Shown: in pieces, positions 26,667 to 34,951 of the stretch | Layout of the letters: the number at the start of each line of letters is the position of its first letter | How positions within the stretch are numbered: position 1 is the first letter of the stretch | Assembly (NCBI GenBank): GCA_016721735.1 | Contig: JADKHM010000016.1 | Location: 124,001-188,000, forward strand | Direction of reading: 5' to 3' | DNA length: 64,000 bases | Source of the DNA: Flavobacterium sp. | Lineage (GTDB): Bacteria; Bacteroidota; Bacteroidia; Flavobacteriales; Flavobacteriaceae | Made by a program: the position numbers and the translations under genes | The notes under the pieces: generated by a model | The model's database searches: none | What the model was told of the DNA's origin: nothing | Seen by the model: only the letters and a program-made list of their open reading frames with translations

Positions 26667-28934
26667 TTACATTTTCCCTGCAGCCGCAATCAGATTCAAC
26701 GCAGAACCAGCTACAAACCAGCCAATTTGACTGTCATTGTAGGTATGGTTGGCTAAAATAATATCCTTCGATCCATTATCATGGACAAACTCCAAAGCAA
26801 GTGGCTTTCCTGGTGCAAAATCAACTAGATCTACAAAATTAATAGTGTCATTTTCTTGCACTTTATCATAGTCTGCTTCATTGGCAAACGTCAAAGCCAA
26901 CATCCCTTGTTTCTTCAAATTGGTCTCATGAATTCGAGCAAACGATTTTACAAGCACCGCCTTTACTCCTAAAAATCTTGGCTCCATAGCTGCGTGCTCT
27001 CTAGATGAACCTTCGCCATAGTTATGATCGCCAACTACTATAGTTGAAACACCAGCAGCTTTATAAGCTCGCTGTACGGCAGGTACGGTATCATAAGAAC
27101 CCGTGATCTGATTCTTAACGGAATTAGCTTTTTGATTGAATGCATTTTCAGCACCAATCAACATATTATTCGAAATGTTATCTAAATGTCCTCTAAATCG
27201 CAACCATGGCCCAGCCATCGAAATATGGTCTGTCGTACATTTTCCAAACGCTTTGATTAATAATCTAGCACCCATAATATTTTTTCCATCCCAAGCAGCG
27301 AACGGTGCCAATAACTGCAAACGATCAGACGTTTCAGAAACCGCAACCTGTACGTTACTTCCATCTTCTGCAGGTGCTTGAAATCCTGCATCTTTAACAT
27401 CAAAACCTCTCGATGGCAACTCGTCACCTTTCGGCGGGTTTAACTTGACTTCTTCTCCATTATCATTCAAAAGCGTATCTGTAATCGGGTTAAAATCCAA
27501 ACGTCCCGAAATAGCCAAAGCAGCTACCATTTCTGGTGAAGTTACAAAAGCATGCGTATTGGGATTGCCATCTGCGCGCTTAGAAAAATTTCGATTAAAC
27601 GAATGTACAATCGTATTTTTTTCCTGTTTATCTGCTCCTGCTCGATCCCATTGACCGATACAAGGTCCGCAAGCATTGGTAAATACCTTGGTACCCATCT
27701 TTTCGAAAGTAGCGATAATACCGTCGCGCTCTATAGTATATCTAATTTGCTCCGATCCCGGATTAATTCCAAACTCTGCTTTAGGTGTAATACCAAGTGC
27801 CACAGCCTGCTCTACTATAGAAGCTGCACGTGACATATCTTCGTAGGACGAATTCGTACATGAACCGATAAGTCCCCATTCTACCTTAATAGGCCATCCG
27901 TTTGCCGCAGCTTCCGTTTTCATTTGAGACACTGGAGTACCTCTATCTGGAGTAAATGGACCGTTAATGTGCGGCTCCAATTCAGATAAATTAATTTCTA
28001 TTAAATGGTCAAAATACTGCTCTGGGTTAGCGTAAACTTCTGGGTCACCAGTCAAATAATTGGCAACTTTATCCGCTGCGTCAACCACATCCTGACGACC
28101 GGTCGCAGCCAAATATCTTCGCATTGAATCATCATAACCAAAAGTTGACGTTGTCGCTCCAATTTCTGCTCCCATGTTGCAGATAGTACCTTTTCCAGTG
28201 CACGACATATTGAGGGCTCCTTCTCCAAAATATTCTACTACAGCACCAGTACCTCCTTTAACGGTTAAAATATCTGCCACCTTCAAGATGACATCTTTAG
28301 GCGAAGACCAGCCATTCAGTTTACCAGTCAATTTTACGCCTATTAGTTTCGGAAATTTCAATTCCCACGACATTCCAGACATTACATCAACGGCATCTGC
28401 ACCACCAACGCCAATTGCCAACATCCCCAATCCACCAGCGTTAACCGTATGCGAATCCGTGCCAATCATCATTCCTCCAGGAAAAGCGTAATTCTCTAAA
28501 ACAATTTGATGTATAATTCCAGATCCTGGCTTCCAAAATCCGATTCCATATTTATTTGACACAGACGATAGAAAATCAAAAACCTCTTTCGACTGAGAGT
28601 TTGCAAATGCTAAATCTGTAGCAGCACCATCTTTGGCTTGAATCAAGTGGTCACAATGAACGGTGGTCGGAACAGCAACTTTACTTTTTCCTGCATGCAT
28701 AAATTGCAACAAAGCCATCTGCGCAGTTGCATCCTGGCAAGCCACGCGATCTGGTGCAAAGTCCACATAATCCTTACCTCTAGAAAATACAATTGAAGGA
28801 GTTCCATCCCACAAATGCGTATATAATATCTTTTCTGTCAATGTTAACGGACGACCCACTATGTCCCGTGCTGCATCAACACGGCTCGTCATATTAGCAT
28901 ATACTTTTTTAATCATTTCAATATCAAAAGCCAT
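26667..28934 (-). CDS. Aconitate hydratase (mitochondrial-type)
   Basis: TCA-cycle enzyme interconverting citrate and isocitrate with a [4Fe-4S] cluster. The 755-aa protein has the three cluster cysteines Cys359 (IGSCTNSS), Cys422 and Cys425 (ACGPCIG), substrate-binding stretches GTDSHTVNAGGLG (158-170) and QDATAQM, and the C-terminal swivel domain with NYGEGSSREHAA. Length and spacing fit the mitochondrial-type aconitase rather than AcnB. A promoter with good spacing and a terminator flank it, so it is a single-gene unit. Confidence 0.96.
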   Translation of the reverse strand: MAFDIEMIKKVYANMTSRVDAARDIVGRPLTLTEKILYTHLWDGTPSIVFSRGKDYVDFAPDRVACQDATAQMALLQFMHAGKSKVAVPTTVHCDHLIQAKDGAATDLAFANSQSKEVFDFLSSVSNKYGIGFWKPGSGIIHQIVLENYAFPGGMMIGTDSHTVNAGGLGMLAIGVGGADAVDVMSGMSWELKFPKLIGVKLTGKLNGWSSPKDVILKVADILTVKGGTGAVVEYFGEGALNMSCTGKGTICNMGAEIGATTSTFGYDDSMRRYLAATGRQDVVDAADKVANYLTGDPEVYANPEQYFDHLIEINLSELEPHINGPFTPDRGTPVSQMKTEAAANGWPIKVEWGLIGSCTNSSYEDMSRAASIVEQAVALGITPKAEFGINPGSEQIRYTIERDGIIATFEKMGTKVFTNACGPCIGQWDRAGADKQEKNTIVHSFNRNFSKRADGNPNTHAFVTSPEMVAALAISGRLDFNPITDTLLNDNGEEVKLNPPKGDELPSRGFDVKDAGFQAPAEDGSNVQVAVSETSDRLQLLAPFAAWDGKNIMGARLLIKAFGKCTTDHISMAGPWLRFRGHLDNISNNMLIGAENAFNQKANSVKNQITGSYDTVPAVQRAYKAAGVSTIVVGDHNYGEGSSREHAAMEPRFLGVKAVLVKSFARIHETNLKKQGMLALTFANEADYDKVQENDTINFVDLVDFAPGKPLALEFVHDNGSKDIILANHTYNDSQIGWFVAGSALNLIAAAGKM

Positions 28935-28962
28935 AATATATTGGGTTTATTTGTTTGCAGTG

Positions 28963-28993
28963 CAAAATTACGAAATCGTTATACTAGTAAAAA
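28963..28993 (-). promoter_or_regulatory. Bacteroidota-type promoter of the aconitase gene
   Basis: On the minus strand TTTT-N19-TAATTTTG matches the -33/-7 pattern with exact 19-nt spacing, ending about 29 bp before the aconitase ATG. Confidence 0.65.
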
Positions 28994-29099
28994 GTTTTTA
29001 ACCAAATATGTTGGTTGTACGCTGTGATTTGCGAAAATGTAAATTTAGAATGTTATTTATTGTTAAATCAAAAAAATAACTAGGGCAAACTGTTAATTA

Positions 29100-30224
29100 T
29101 TAATTTTTTGTCCCCCAGCGAAATATCGGCATTTCAAAAAAACGATGCAAAATAAAACTACTCACGATTACTATAGTCAAATAAATGACGACAAAGCCAA
29201 AGAATATCGGCGCAGACAGCTGGGAAATCAACATAAAGTAATCTAAGACTAATAACACAATCGAATAATGTATCAAAAACATCCCCAACGAAAACTTACC
29301 CAAGAAAGACAACAGCTTCTTAATGACGATACTGTTACTTCTTAATTGATAAACCAAAGGAAACGTCAAAGCAATCGAAATCGAGGTCAATGGCAAATAC
29401 AACACTTCCCAGAAAAATGCTTGAGAATCAATAAAAAAGCGAAAATAGCCCACTCCAATGAAAAGGAGCACCATGAGTAAAATGCCTACGAAAGACAGCG
29501 GCTTTCTAAAATTAATCCAGAATGACGAACAAGTATAGTAAACCCAGACACACAAAACGCCTACAAAAAACGAATCCAAACGAAAGATTACGACCGACTT
29601 GATATTTTGGTCCCATTCCATCAAACTAATTGCTCCATAATGAAGGTAATACAGATATTTGCAAAGAAATGAAAGCAACAAAACACCAACAGTAGTAATA
29701 AAAAATAGCGTAGATTTAGATATTGAAGGCAACATCTTGACAAGAAGTCTAACCGAAAAAACCAAAATAACACATCCAAAAAAAACAATTGGAATGGACC
29801 AGCTTTCTGGAAAAAATATGGGCATTGCACTTCCAAAATTCTGGATAAAAAAGAAATATTTCCATGTCGAAGCATCAGTATAACCAATAATCCTAGAAGT
29901 TAGAACCACAAGAAGCAAAACCAAATAATAAAGCGGCAATACACGCCATGCGCACCTTTTAAAAAAACTAAAAATGGCTGAATTCGGCGAAGAATTACCT
30001 GCTATCAAAAGTGTATACACTTGTTTCCCAATCAGAAATCCACAAAGAACAAGTAGCACTTCAACGCCAAGAAAACCAAAAAGTGGTGCCAATTGACTCG
30101 AAATGATAGACACGCTTGGCCTAAATAACATCAAGTGCCCAAATAGCACCAGCAACACCGAACCGAAACGCAAAAGATTCAATCCAAAATCGTCATCGTT
30201 GTTTTCGTCGCGGTTATTGTTCAC
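29100..30224 (-). CDS. Acyltransferase 3 family membrane protein
   Basis: A 374-aa polytopic protein with about ten hydrophobic helices. LLRFGSVLLVLFGHL near the N-terminus holds the conserved Arg and His of the OafA/Acyltransferase_3 family, and LGMFLIHYSIVLLVL lies near the C-terminus. Relatives O-acylate surface polysaccharides or other envelope glycans. The frame extends to 30356, but that would run antisense through the start of the divergent gene. I choose the GTG at 30224 (VNNNRDENNDDDFGLN). Only 33 bp separate the two divergent starts. Confidence 0.87.
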   Translation of the reverse strand: MNNNRDENNDDDFGLNLLRFGSVLLVLFGHLMLFRPSVSIISSQLAPLFGFLGVEVLLVLCGFLIGKQVYTLLIAGNSSPNSAIFSFFKRCAWRVLPLYYLVLLLVVLTSRIIGYTDASTWKYFFFIQNFGSAMPIFFPESWSIPIVFFGCVILVFSVRLLVKMLPSISKSTLFFITTVGVLLLSFLCKYLYYLHYGAISLMEWDQNIKSVVIFRLDSFFVGVLCVWVYYTCSSFWINFRKPLSFVGILLMVLLFIGVGYFRFFIDSQAFFWEVLYLPLTSISIALTFPLVYQLRSNSIVIKKLLSFLGKFSLGMFLIHYSIVLLVLDYFMLISQLSAPIFFGFVVIYLTIVIVSSFILHRFFEMPIFRWGTKN

Positions 30225-30234
30225 TAGAATTGTG

Positions 30235-30242
30235 TATTTTTG
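30235..30242 (+). promoter_or_regulatory. Probable -7 box for the 30258 gene
   Basis: TATTTTTG matches TAnnTTTG. TTATTG upstream is a poor -33 with short spacing. It lies in the 33-bp gap between the divergent starts, implying a very short leader. Confidence 0.4.
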
Positions 30243-30257
30243 ATTAAATGATTTGCC

Positions 30258-31400
30258 ATGAAGCTCAATCCAAAGATATATAAATTTACTGCCGTTTTTG
30301 CAATACTCGGAATGCTGACAGCGGGAATTGTATATTATAGACTTCCCAACAGACACAAGGCAATTGTCAAAACCTACCTGCTACAGCATAGCGGTTTGGT
30401 CGACAATCAATGGGAAATTAGTAACAAAATGCAACACTACACCATGATTTCGCCAGCATTCTATATCGACGGAATTTACAAATCGATGGAAGGACCGAAA
30501 TCGTCCAACTATGTTCAATTATCGCAGGACACGACCTTGCTTTGGATTACAGGATTTCACGTGAAAGCCGTCAATGATGACAATAAGAAACAAATCTCCA
30601 ATGATTTTATTTGCCACACCAACATCGATTTTAATGATGTAAAGTACTTTAGCAACTTTCATCTAGACGACCGAATTGGCAAACAATATCCTCGAATGAC
30701 TTCCTTATCCCACGGGTTAGAACATTTCAAATTTCCAAATGGGTATGGCATTCCAATGAAGGGCAATGACCTGCTCTATGTGACAACGGAATCGCTGAAT
30801 CACAATATTCCAGACGCCAACTTTCTCATCAAACACGAAGTCAAGATTGATTATCTGAAGAACAGTTCGGCTTACAAACCACTCATGAGCAGAACGGTCT
30901 ATATCATGTTGCCTTACGACAAATACGATCCCTACAAATGTCCGGTCGATCCAGGAAAAGACTATTGCATTCCCGTCGAAACCAAGAATCACAGTTACGA
31001 AGATGGTCAAGGAAATAAATTGTCTGGTCATTGGGTAATTCCTATTGGCAAACACACCTATCGAAGCAGCATCGACAATCAGTTACAAATCACCACAGAC
31101 AGTCTTCGTTTGCATGCGGCGGCTGTGCATGTGCATCCATTTGCGACGTCATTGACCTTATGGGACAAAACAGCCAAAAAATCAATATTTACCAGCAACA
31201 TGGTCAATCACACCAACAAAATTGGCTTGTCAAAAATCGACGCATTTTGCTCGGAGACCGGAACTTGGATGTTGAAAGATCATGAATACGAATTGGTTTT
31301 GGAGGTCGACAATACGACTAATGTCACTCAAGATATGATGGGCAGCATGTTCTTGTTTTTCTACGATGAAGAATTGGATCGAATAGTACATCAAAAATAA
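30258..31400 (+). CDS. Anchored protein with copper type II monooxygenase-like C-terminus
   Basis: A 380-aa protein with one N-terminal membrane segment (residues 9-27), so most of it is probably periplasmic. I do not recognise a named family with certainty. The C-terminal half has VIPIGKHTYRS (260-270), then AVHVHPFATSL with His291 and His293, and later TQDMMGSMFLFFYD with Met360/Met361. The order HxH then Met, and the context of the Met, resemble the CuM site of peptidylglycine/dopamine-type copper monooxygenases; FICH (120), SLSHGLEH (152) and LNHNIPD (182) could supply CuH-like ligands. Activity is inference only. It is divergent from the acyltransferase. Confidence 0.72.
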   Translation: MKLNPKIYKFTAVFAILGMLTAGIVYYRLPNRHKAIVKTYLLQHSGLVDNQWEISNKMQHYTMISPAFYIDGIYKSMEGPKSSNYVQLSQDTTLLWITGFHVKAVNDDNKKQISNDFICHTNIDFNDVKYFSNFHLDDRIGKQYPRMTSLSHGLEHFKFPNGYGIPMKGNDLLYVTTESLNHNIPDANFLIKHEVKIDYLKNSSAYKPLMSRTVYIMLPYDKYDPYKCPVDPGKDYCIPVETKNHSYEDGQGNKLSGHWVIPIGKHTYRSSIDNQLQITTDSLRLHAAAVHVHPFATSLTLWDKTAKKSIFTSNMVNHTNKIGLSKIDAFCSETGTWMLKDHEYELVLEVDNTTNVTQDMMGSMFLFFYDEELDRIVHQK

Positions 31401-31717
31401 ACCACTTTTCGAAGCATAGATTTGCGTTAAGACCTACCATATTCCATACTTACCTGTGGCCCGAAAGGATTTGAAAATAAAGGTTTTAGAAAAAAACCAC
31501 AGGGAAAAAAAAAAAAAAAATTTTAAAAATAAAAATTCCTTTTTTGTTGCACAATTGGTTTGGTTGACTTAAAAAAAAAAAAAAATTTTAAAAATATTTT
31601 TTTTTTGAGGTTTTTAAAAAAAAAAAAAAAAAAAAAAACAAAATTTATAATTTTTTTTTAAATGTTTTTAAATTTTTATTTAATAAATCGATTTTTTTAT
31701 CGAAAGCTGTAAAATTT
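31401..31717. other. Homopolymer-rich intergenic desert, possibly a bad consensus
   Basis: After an ordinary first 95 bp containing a CCTGTGG/CCACAGG inverted repeat (31453-31497), bases 31505-31680 are almost only A and T. A-runs of 16 (31505-31520), 15 (31571-31585) and 23 (31616-31638) are seen, with several T-runs. No gene is possible. The texture is unlike other AT-rich gaps here and looks like a polymerase-slippage or consensus-collapse artefact. Confidence 0.75.
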
Positions 31718-32671
31718 CTAAAACAATGAAGCTATTATTTTTTCTATCGTAATTCCTTCTGCATCGGCTTTATAATTCTTCACCACACGATGTCTCAATA
31801 TTCCAATCGCGACCGCCTTCACATCTTCGCTATCTGGCGAGAATTTCCCGTTGAAAGCCGCATGCGCTTTGGCAGCCAAAATAAGGTTTTGTGACGCTCT
31901 TGGTCCTGCTCCCCAATCTATATAATTCTTGATAAAATCATTAGACAACGCATTGTCAGGACGGGTTTTACTCACCAAAGTAACGGCGTATTCAATCACA
32001 TTATCTGGAACAGGAATACGACGCAACAAATGTTGAAAGTCGATAATTTCCTGCGCGGTAAATAACGGATTTATCGTAGATTGCTTATCTGTAGTAGTAC
32101 TGCGAACCACCTCTACTTCCTCTGCAAATGAAGGATAATCAAGCTTGATCGAGAACATAAAACGATCTAATTGCGCTTCAGGCAACGGATAAGTACCTTC
32201 TTGCTCAATCGGATTTTGGGTCGCTAAAACAAAGTAGGGCAAGGACAACTTATAATTGTGCCCTGCAATAGTGACTGCACGTTCTTGCATCGCCTCGAGT
32301 AAGGCAGCTTGGGTTTTTGGAGGTGTTCGATTGATCTCATCTGCCAAAATAATATTGGAAAATATCGGTCCTTTTAGAAACTTGAACTGACGATTTTCAT
32401 CCAAAATTTCACTCCCCAAAATATCTGAAGGCATCAAATCTGGCGTAAACTGAATTCTCTTAAAATCGAGACCTAAAGCCTGAGCAATCGTATTGACCAT
32501 TAAGGTCTTTGCCAAACCTGGCACTCCAACCAAAAGCGCGTGTCCTCCAGAAAAAATACTCAAAAGAATTTGATCGACTACTTCATCTTGACCCACGATG
32601 ATTTTGGAAATTTCCTTTTTTAACTCAATTCTCTTTTGAACTAAATTTTGAATTGCTGTAACGTCTGACAT
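31718..32671 (-). CDS. MoxR-family AAA+ ATPase
   Basis: A 317-aa AAA+ ATPase with Walker A GVPGLAKT (49-56), Walker B ILADEINR (108-115), sensor 1 ATQNPIEQEG and the arginine-finger region AQLDRFMF. MoxR proteins act as chaperones that help insert cofactors or mature partner proteins, often with VWA-domain proteins; none is visible here. It is the last gene of a minus-strand operon of envelope folding factors, 38 bp after the SurA-like gene, which suggests linked expression. Confidence 0.94.
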   Translation of the reverse strand: MSDVTAIQNLVQKRIELKKEISKIIVGQDEVVDQILLSIFSGGHALLVGVPGLAKTLMVNTIAQALGLDFKRIQFTPDLMPSDILGSEILDENRQFKFLKGPIFSNIILADEINRTPPKTQAALLEAMQERAVTIAGHNYKLSLPYFVLATQNPIEQEGTYPLPEAQLDRFMFSIKLDYPSFAEEVEVVRSTTTDKQSTINPLFTAQEIIDFQHLLRRIPVPDNVIEYAVTLVSKTRPDNALSNDFIKNYIDWGAGPRASQNLILAAKAHAAFNGKFSPDSEDVKAVAIGILRHRVVKNYKADAEGITIEKIIASLF

Positions 32672-32709
32672 AATAGTACTGATATTGTATGGATAAGACG
32701 AATCCTAAT

Positions 32710-34116
32710 TTATTTTTTTAACCAATTGTTTGTGAATTCACAATTGCGATAATCCCCATTTACTTTAACATAGGTTTCCTTTATTTTCTCTTCAGACCAT
32801 TTTGCGATGGCCGCGATTTGCTTTTCTTTTAGCGCCAAGTTCTTAATTTTGATATAATCCTTGCCATAATCCGCTGTATGTTCTTCTATTCTATTGGTCA
32901 CCATCACCAATTTATATTTTTTCTTTCCGGATTGGTCCGTATCAATAAGTGGCACAGAAACTTCGCCTTCCTTCAAATTGGAAACCTGCGAATACAAACT
33001 CGGATCCATTTTAGTCAATTCAAAATGCGTGTCTTGTGTCTTTGGATTAATCAAAACACCTCCGTTAGAACGTGTTTCTTTTTCGTCAGATTCTGCTCTT
33101 GCTGCATCTGCAAAGGAAATAGATTTGTCATCGATTTTCTTCTTAATTTGAAGCACCCGTTCCTTAGCGTCTTTTAGAGATTGGTCATCCGTTTTTGGAA
33201 CCAAAAGAATGTGACGCAAATCTACATCTTGTCCCTTAATTTTCTCAATATAAATAATATGCCATCCAAAATCAGTTTCAAAAGGTTCTGAAATTTCTCC
33301 TTCGGATAAGCTAAAAGCAACATCTTTAAACTCTTTTACGAAAGGCGTTTTCTTATTCATCTTATAATAACCGCCATTTGAACTTGACCCAGGATCTTGC
33401 GAATACAAAACTGCTTTTGTCGAAAAACTTGAACCTTCTTGTACTTCCTTCTTAAACTCCTTCAACTTATCAATAACCTTTTGCCGTTCCTCTGCAGACA
33501 CTTTAGGTGCGACAATAATTTGAGAGACTTCCATTTCAGCTCCAAAAACAGGCAAGTCCGCGACCGGTATCTTTTTAAAGAAATTACGAACCTCTTCTGG
33601 CGTAATCTCTACGGCATCAATAATTTTTTTTTGCATTGACGCTGCCAACTTATTCATTTTGATAATTTCCGAAAGTTCCGTTCTAAAATCTTCCTCACTC
33701 GTTTTCTTAAAGTACTTCACGACCTTATCCATAGAGCCGAGTTGTTCCACCATATAAGTCAGTTACTCTTCCATCTTACTTTTAACTTCATCATCAGTGA
33801 CGATAATACTGTCTTGAATGGCTTGATGGGCATACAACTTATCTTCCAATAATTTTCCCAACATTTGACATCGCGTAATATCCTTCACAGAATTTCCTTG
33901 ACTCGACAATTCTAGAAAGGTCTTGTCAATGTCCGAATCCAATATATTGAAATCACCCACCGTTGCAATAACGCCGTCTATTTTTTGTCTTCTAGTATCT
34001 ACAACAGTTTTCTTGGTCTTAACCGTATCTTGTATGATCTCCTGACCCAAGACAAAACCTGTAGTAAGTAGGAAAAGGCATAAGGAAAGCACTGCATTCT
34101 TATTTATAAACTTCAT
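32710..34116 (-). pseudogene. SurA-like periplasmic peptidyl-prolyl isomerase with in-frame stop
   Basis: One 468-codon frame with a TAA at 33763-33765. The upstream part is MKFINKNAVLSLCLFLLTTG (signal peptide) and a SurA_N-like domain (KIDGVIATVGDFNILDSDID). The downstream part has two rotamase domains (MEVSQIIVAPK; DVDLRHILLVPK, with GWHIIYIEK). Both sides are in the same frame, so this is a nonsense codon, not an indel; AAA or GAA to TAA would be one change. Family members escort outer-membrane proteins. Its start overlaps the upstream lipoprotein gene by 17 bp. A sequence error or a real null are both possible. Confidence 0.88.
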
Positions 34117-34951
34117 ACTTCTTGTCTTTAATGGCATCATCCGTAATTTCCTTTTCAAATTTTTTTATTAACTCTAATTTTCTTTTGTTCAATATGACTT
34201 CTCGTAAGGTTGGCTTTAAGTACTGAAACGGAGCCACTTGATTCTTGTCTATTACATTAGAAATCTTGACAAAGTAGGCACTTTTACCTTCGGTTTTCTG
34301 TATGGTCTTACCCGGAATGATATAAGTCTCTCTATTTTCTGGCGTAATAAATCGCAATTTCCCGTACACCTGACTTAACTCCGTCCAAATCGAATCATTA
34401 AATGCAAAACTATTGAGTTGCAGAGAATAGGTATCCCAAAATTTTTTGTCCGACTTTCTAAAATCAAAAAACTTACTTTTGATTAATTCGTACTTTGGAT
34501 TTTCCTTTTCCAGGCTCACATATCGCAAGCGAACTAATGTTCCGTTGCTCCTAAAATTCTCCTTATTCTCGTTATAGTAACTTCTTAATTCCGATTCAGA
34601 AATGATGGTATCCGTAGTTCTTTTTACAATTTCTTCGAGATACGCCTTGGTATAGAGATCAATCTTATACTGTTGAATCAAAGTATCAAACTCCGCTTTC
34701 TTGTTGGCGTTCAAATTAACTTCAGCTACTTTTATCAAGAGCTTCTTAGAGGCCCAGCGGTCGATAAAACTCCTAACAATGGCAATACTGTCTTCTTTTG
34801 AAATCCCGCGTGGAACTAAGTTAGCGATATCGTCTTGATATAAGTACTCTGAATTGACTCGCGCAATGGCCTCAGATTTTTTACCAGAACCAAAAAGTGT
34901 GCACGCAGTAAAAATCACACAAATTCCAACTGCCGCAACATACTTCAACAT
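34100..34951 (-). CDS. PPIase-like lipoprotein
   Basis: A 283-aa protein with a lipoprotein signal ending at Cys17 (VIFTAC). The body has a SurA_N/PrsA-like helical region (SEYLYQDDIANLVPRGIS) and a weak parvulin-like remnant, without a clear rotamase motif. It probably works as a periplasmic chaperone for outer-membrane or exported proteins alongside the PPIases on each side. It abuts the upstream gene by one base and overlaps the SurA-like gene, so the three are translationally linked. Confidence 0.82.
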   Translation of the reverse strand: MLKYVAAVGICVIFTACTLFGSGKKSEAIARVNSEYLYQDDIANLVPRGISKEDSIAIVRSFIDRWASKKLLIKVAEVNLNANKKAEFDTLIQQYKIDLYTKAYLEEIVKRTTDTIISESELRSYYNENKENFRSNGTLVRLRYVSLEKENPKYELIKSKFFDFRKSDKKFWDTYSLQLNSFAFNDSIWTELSQVYGKLRFITPENRETYIIPGKTIQKTEGKSAYFVKISNVIDKNQVAPFQYLKPTLREVILNKRKLELIKKFEKEITDDAIKDKKYEVYK

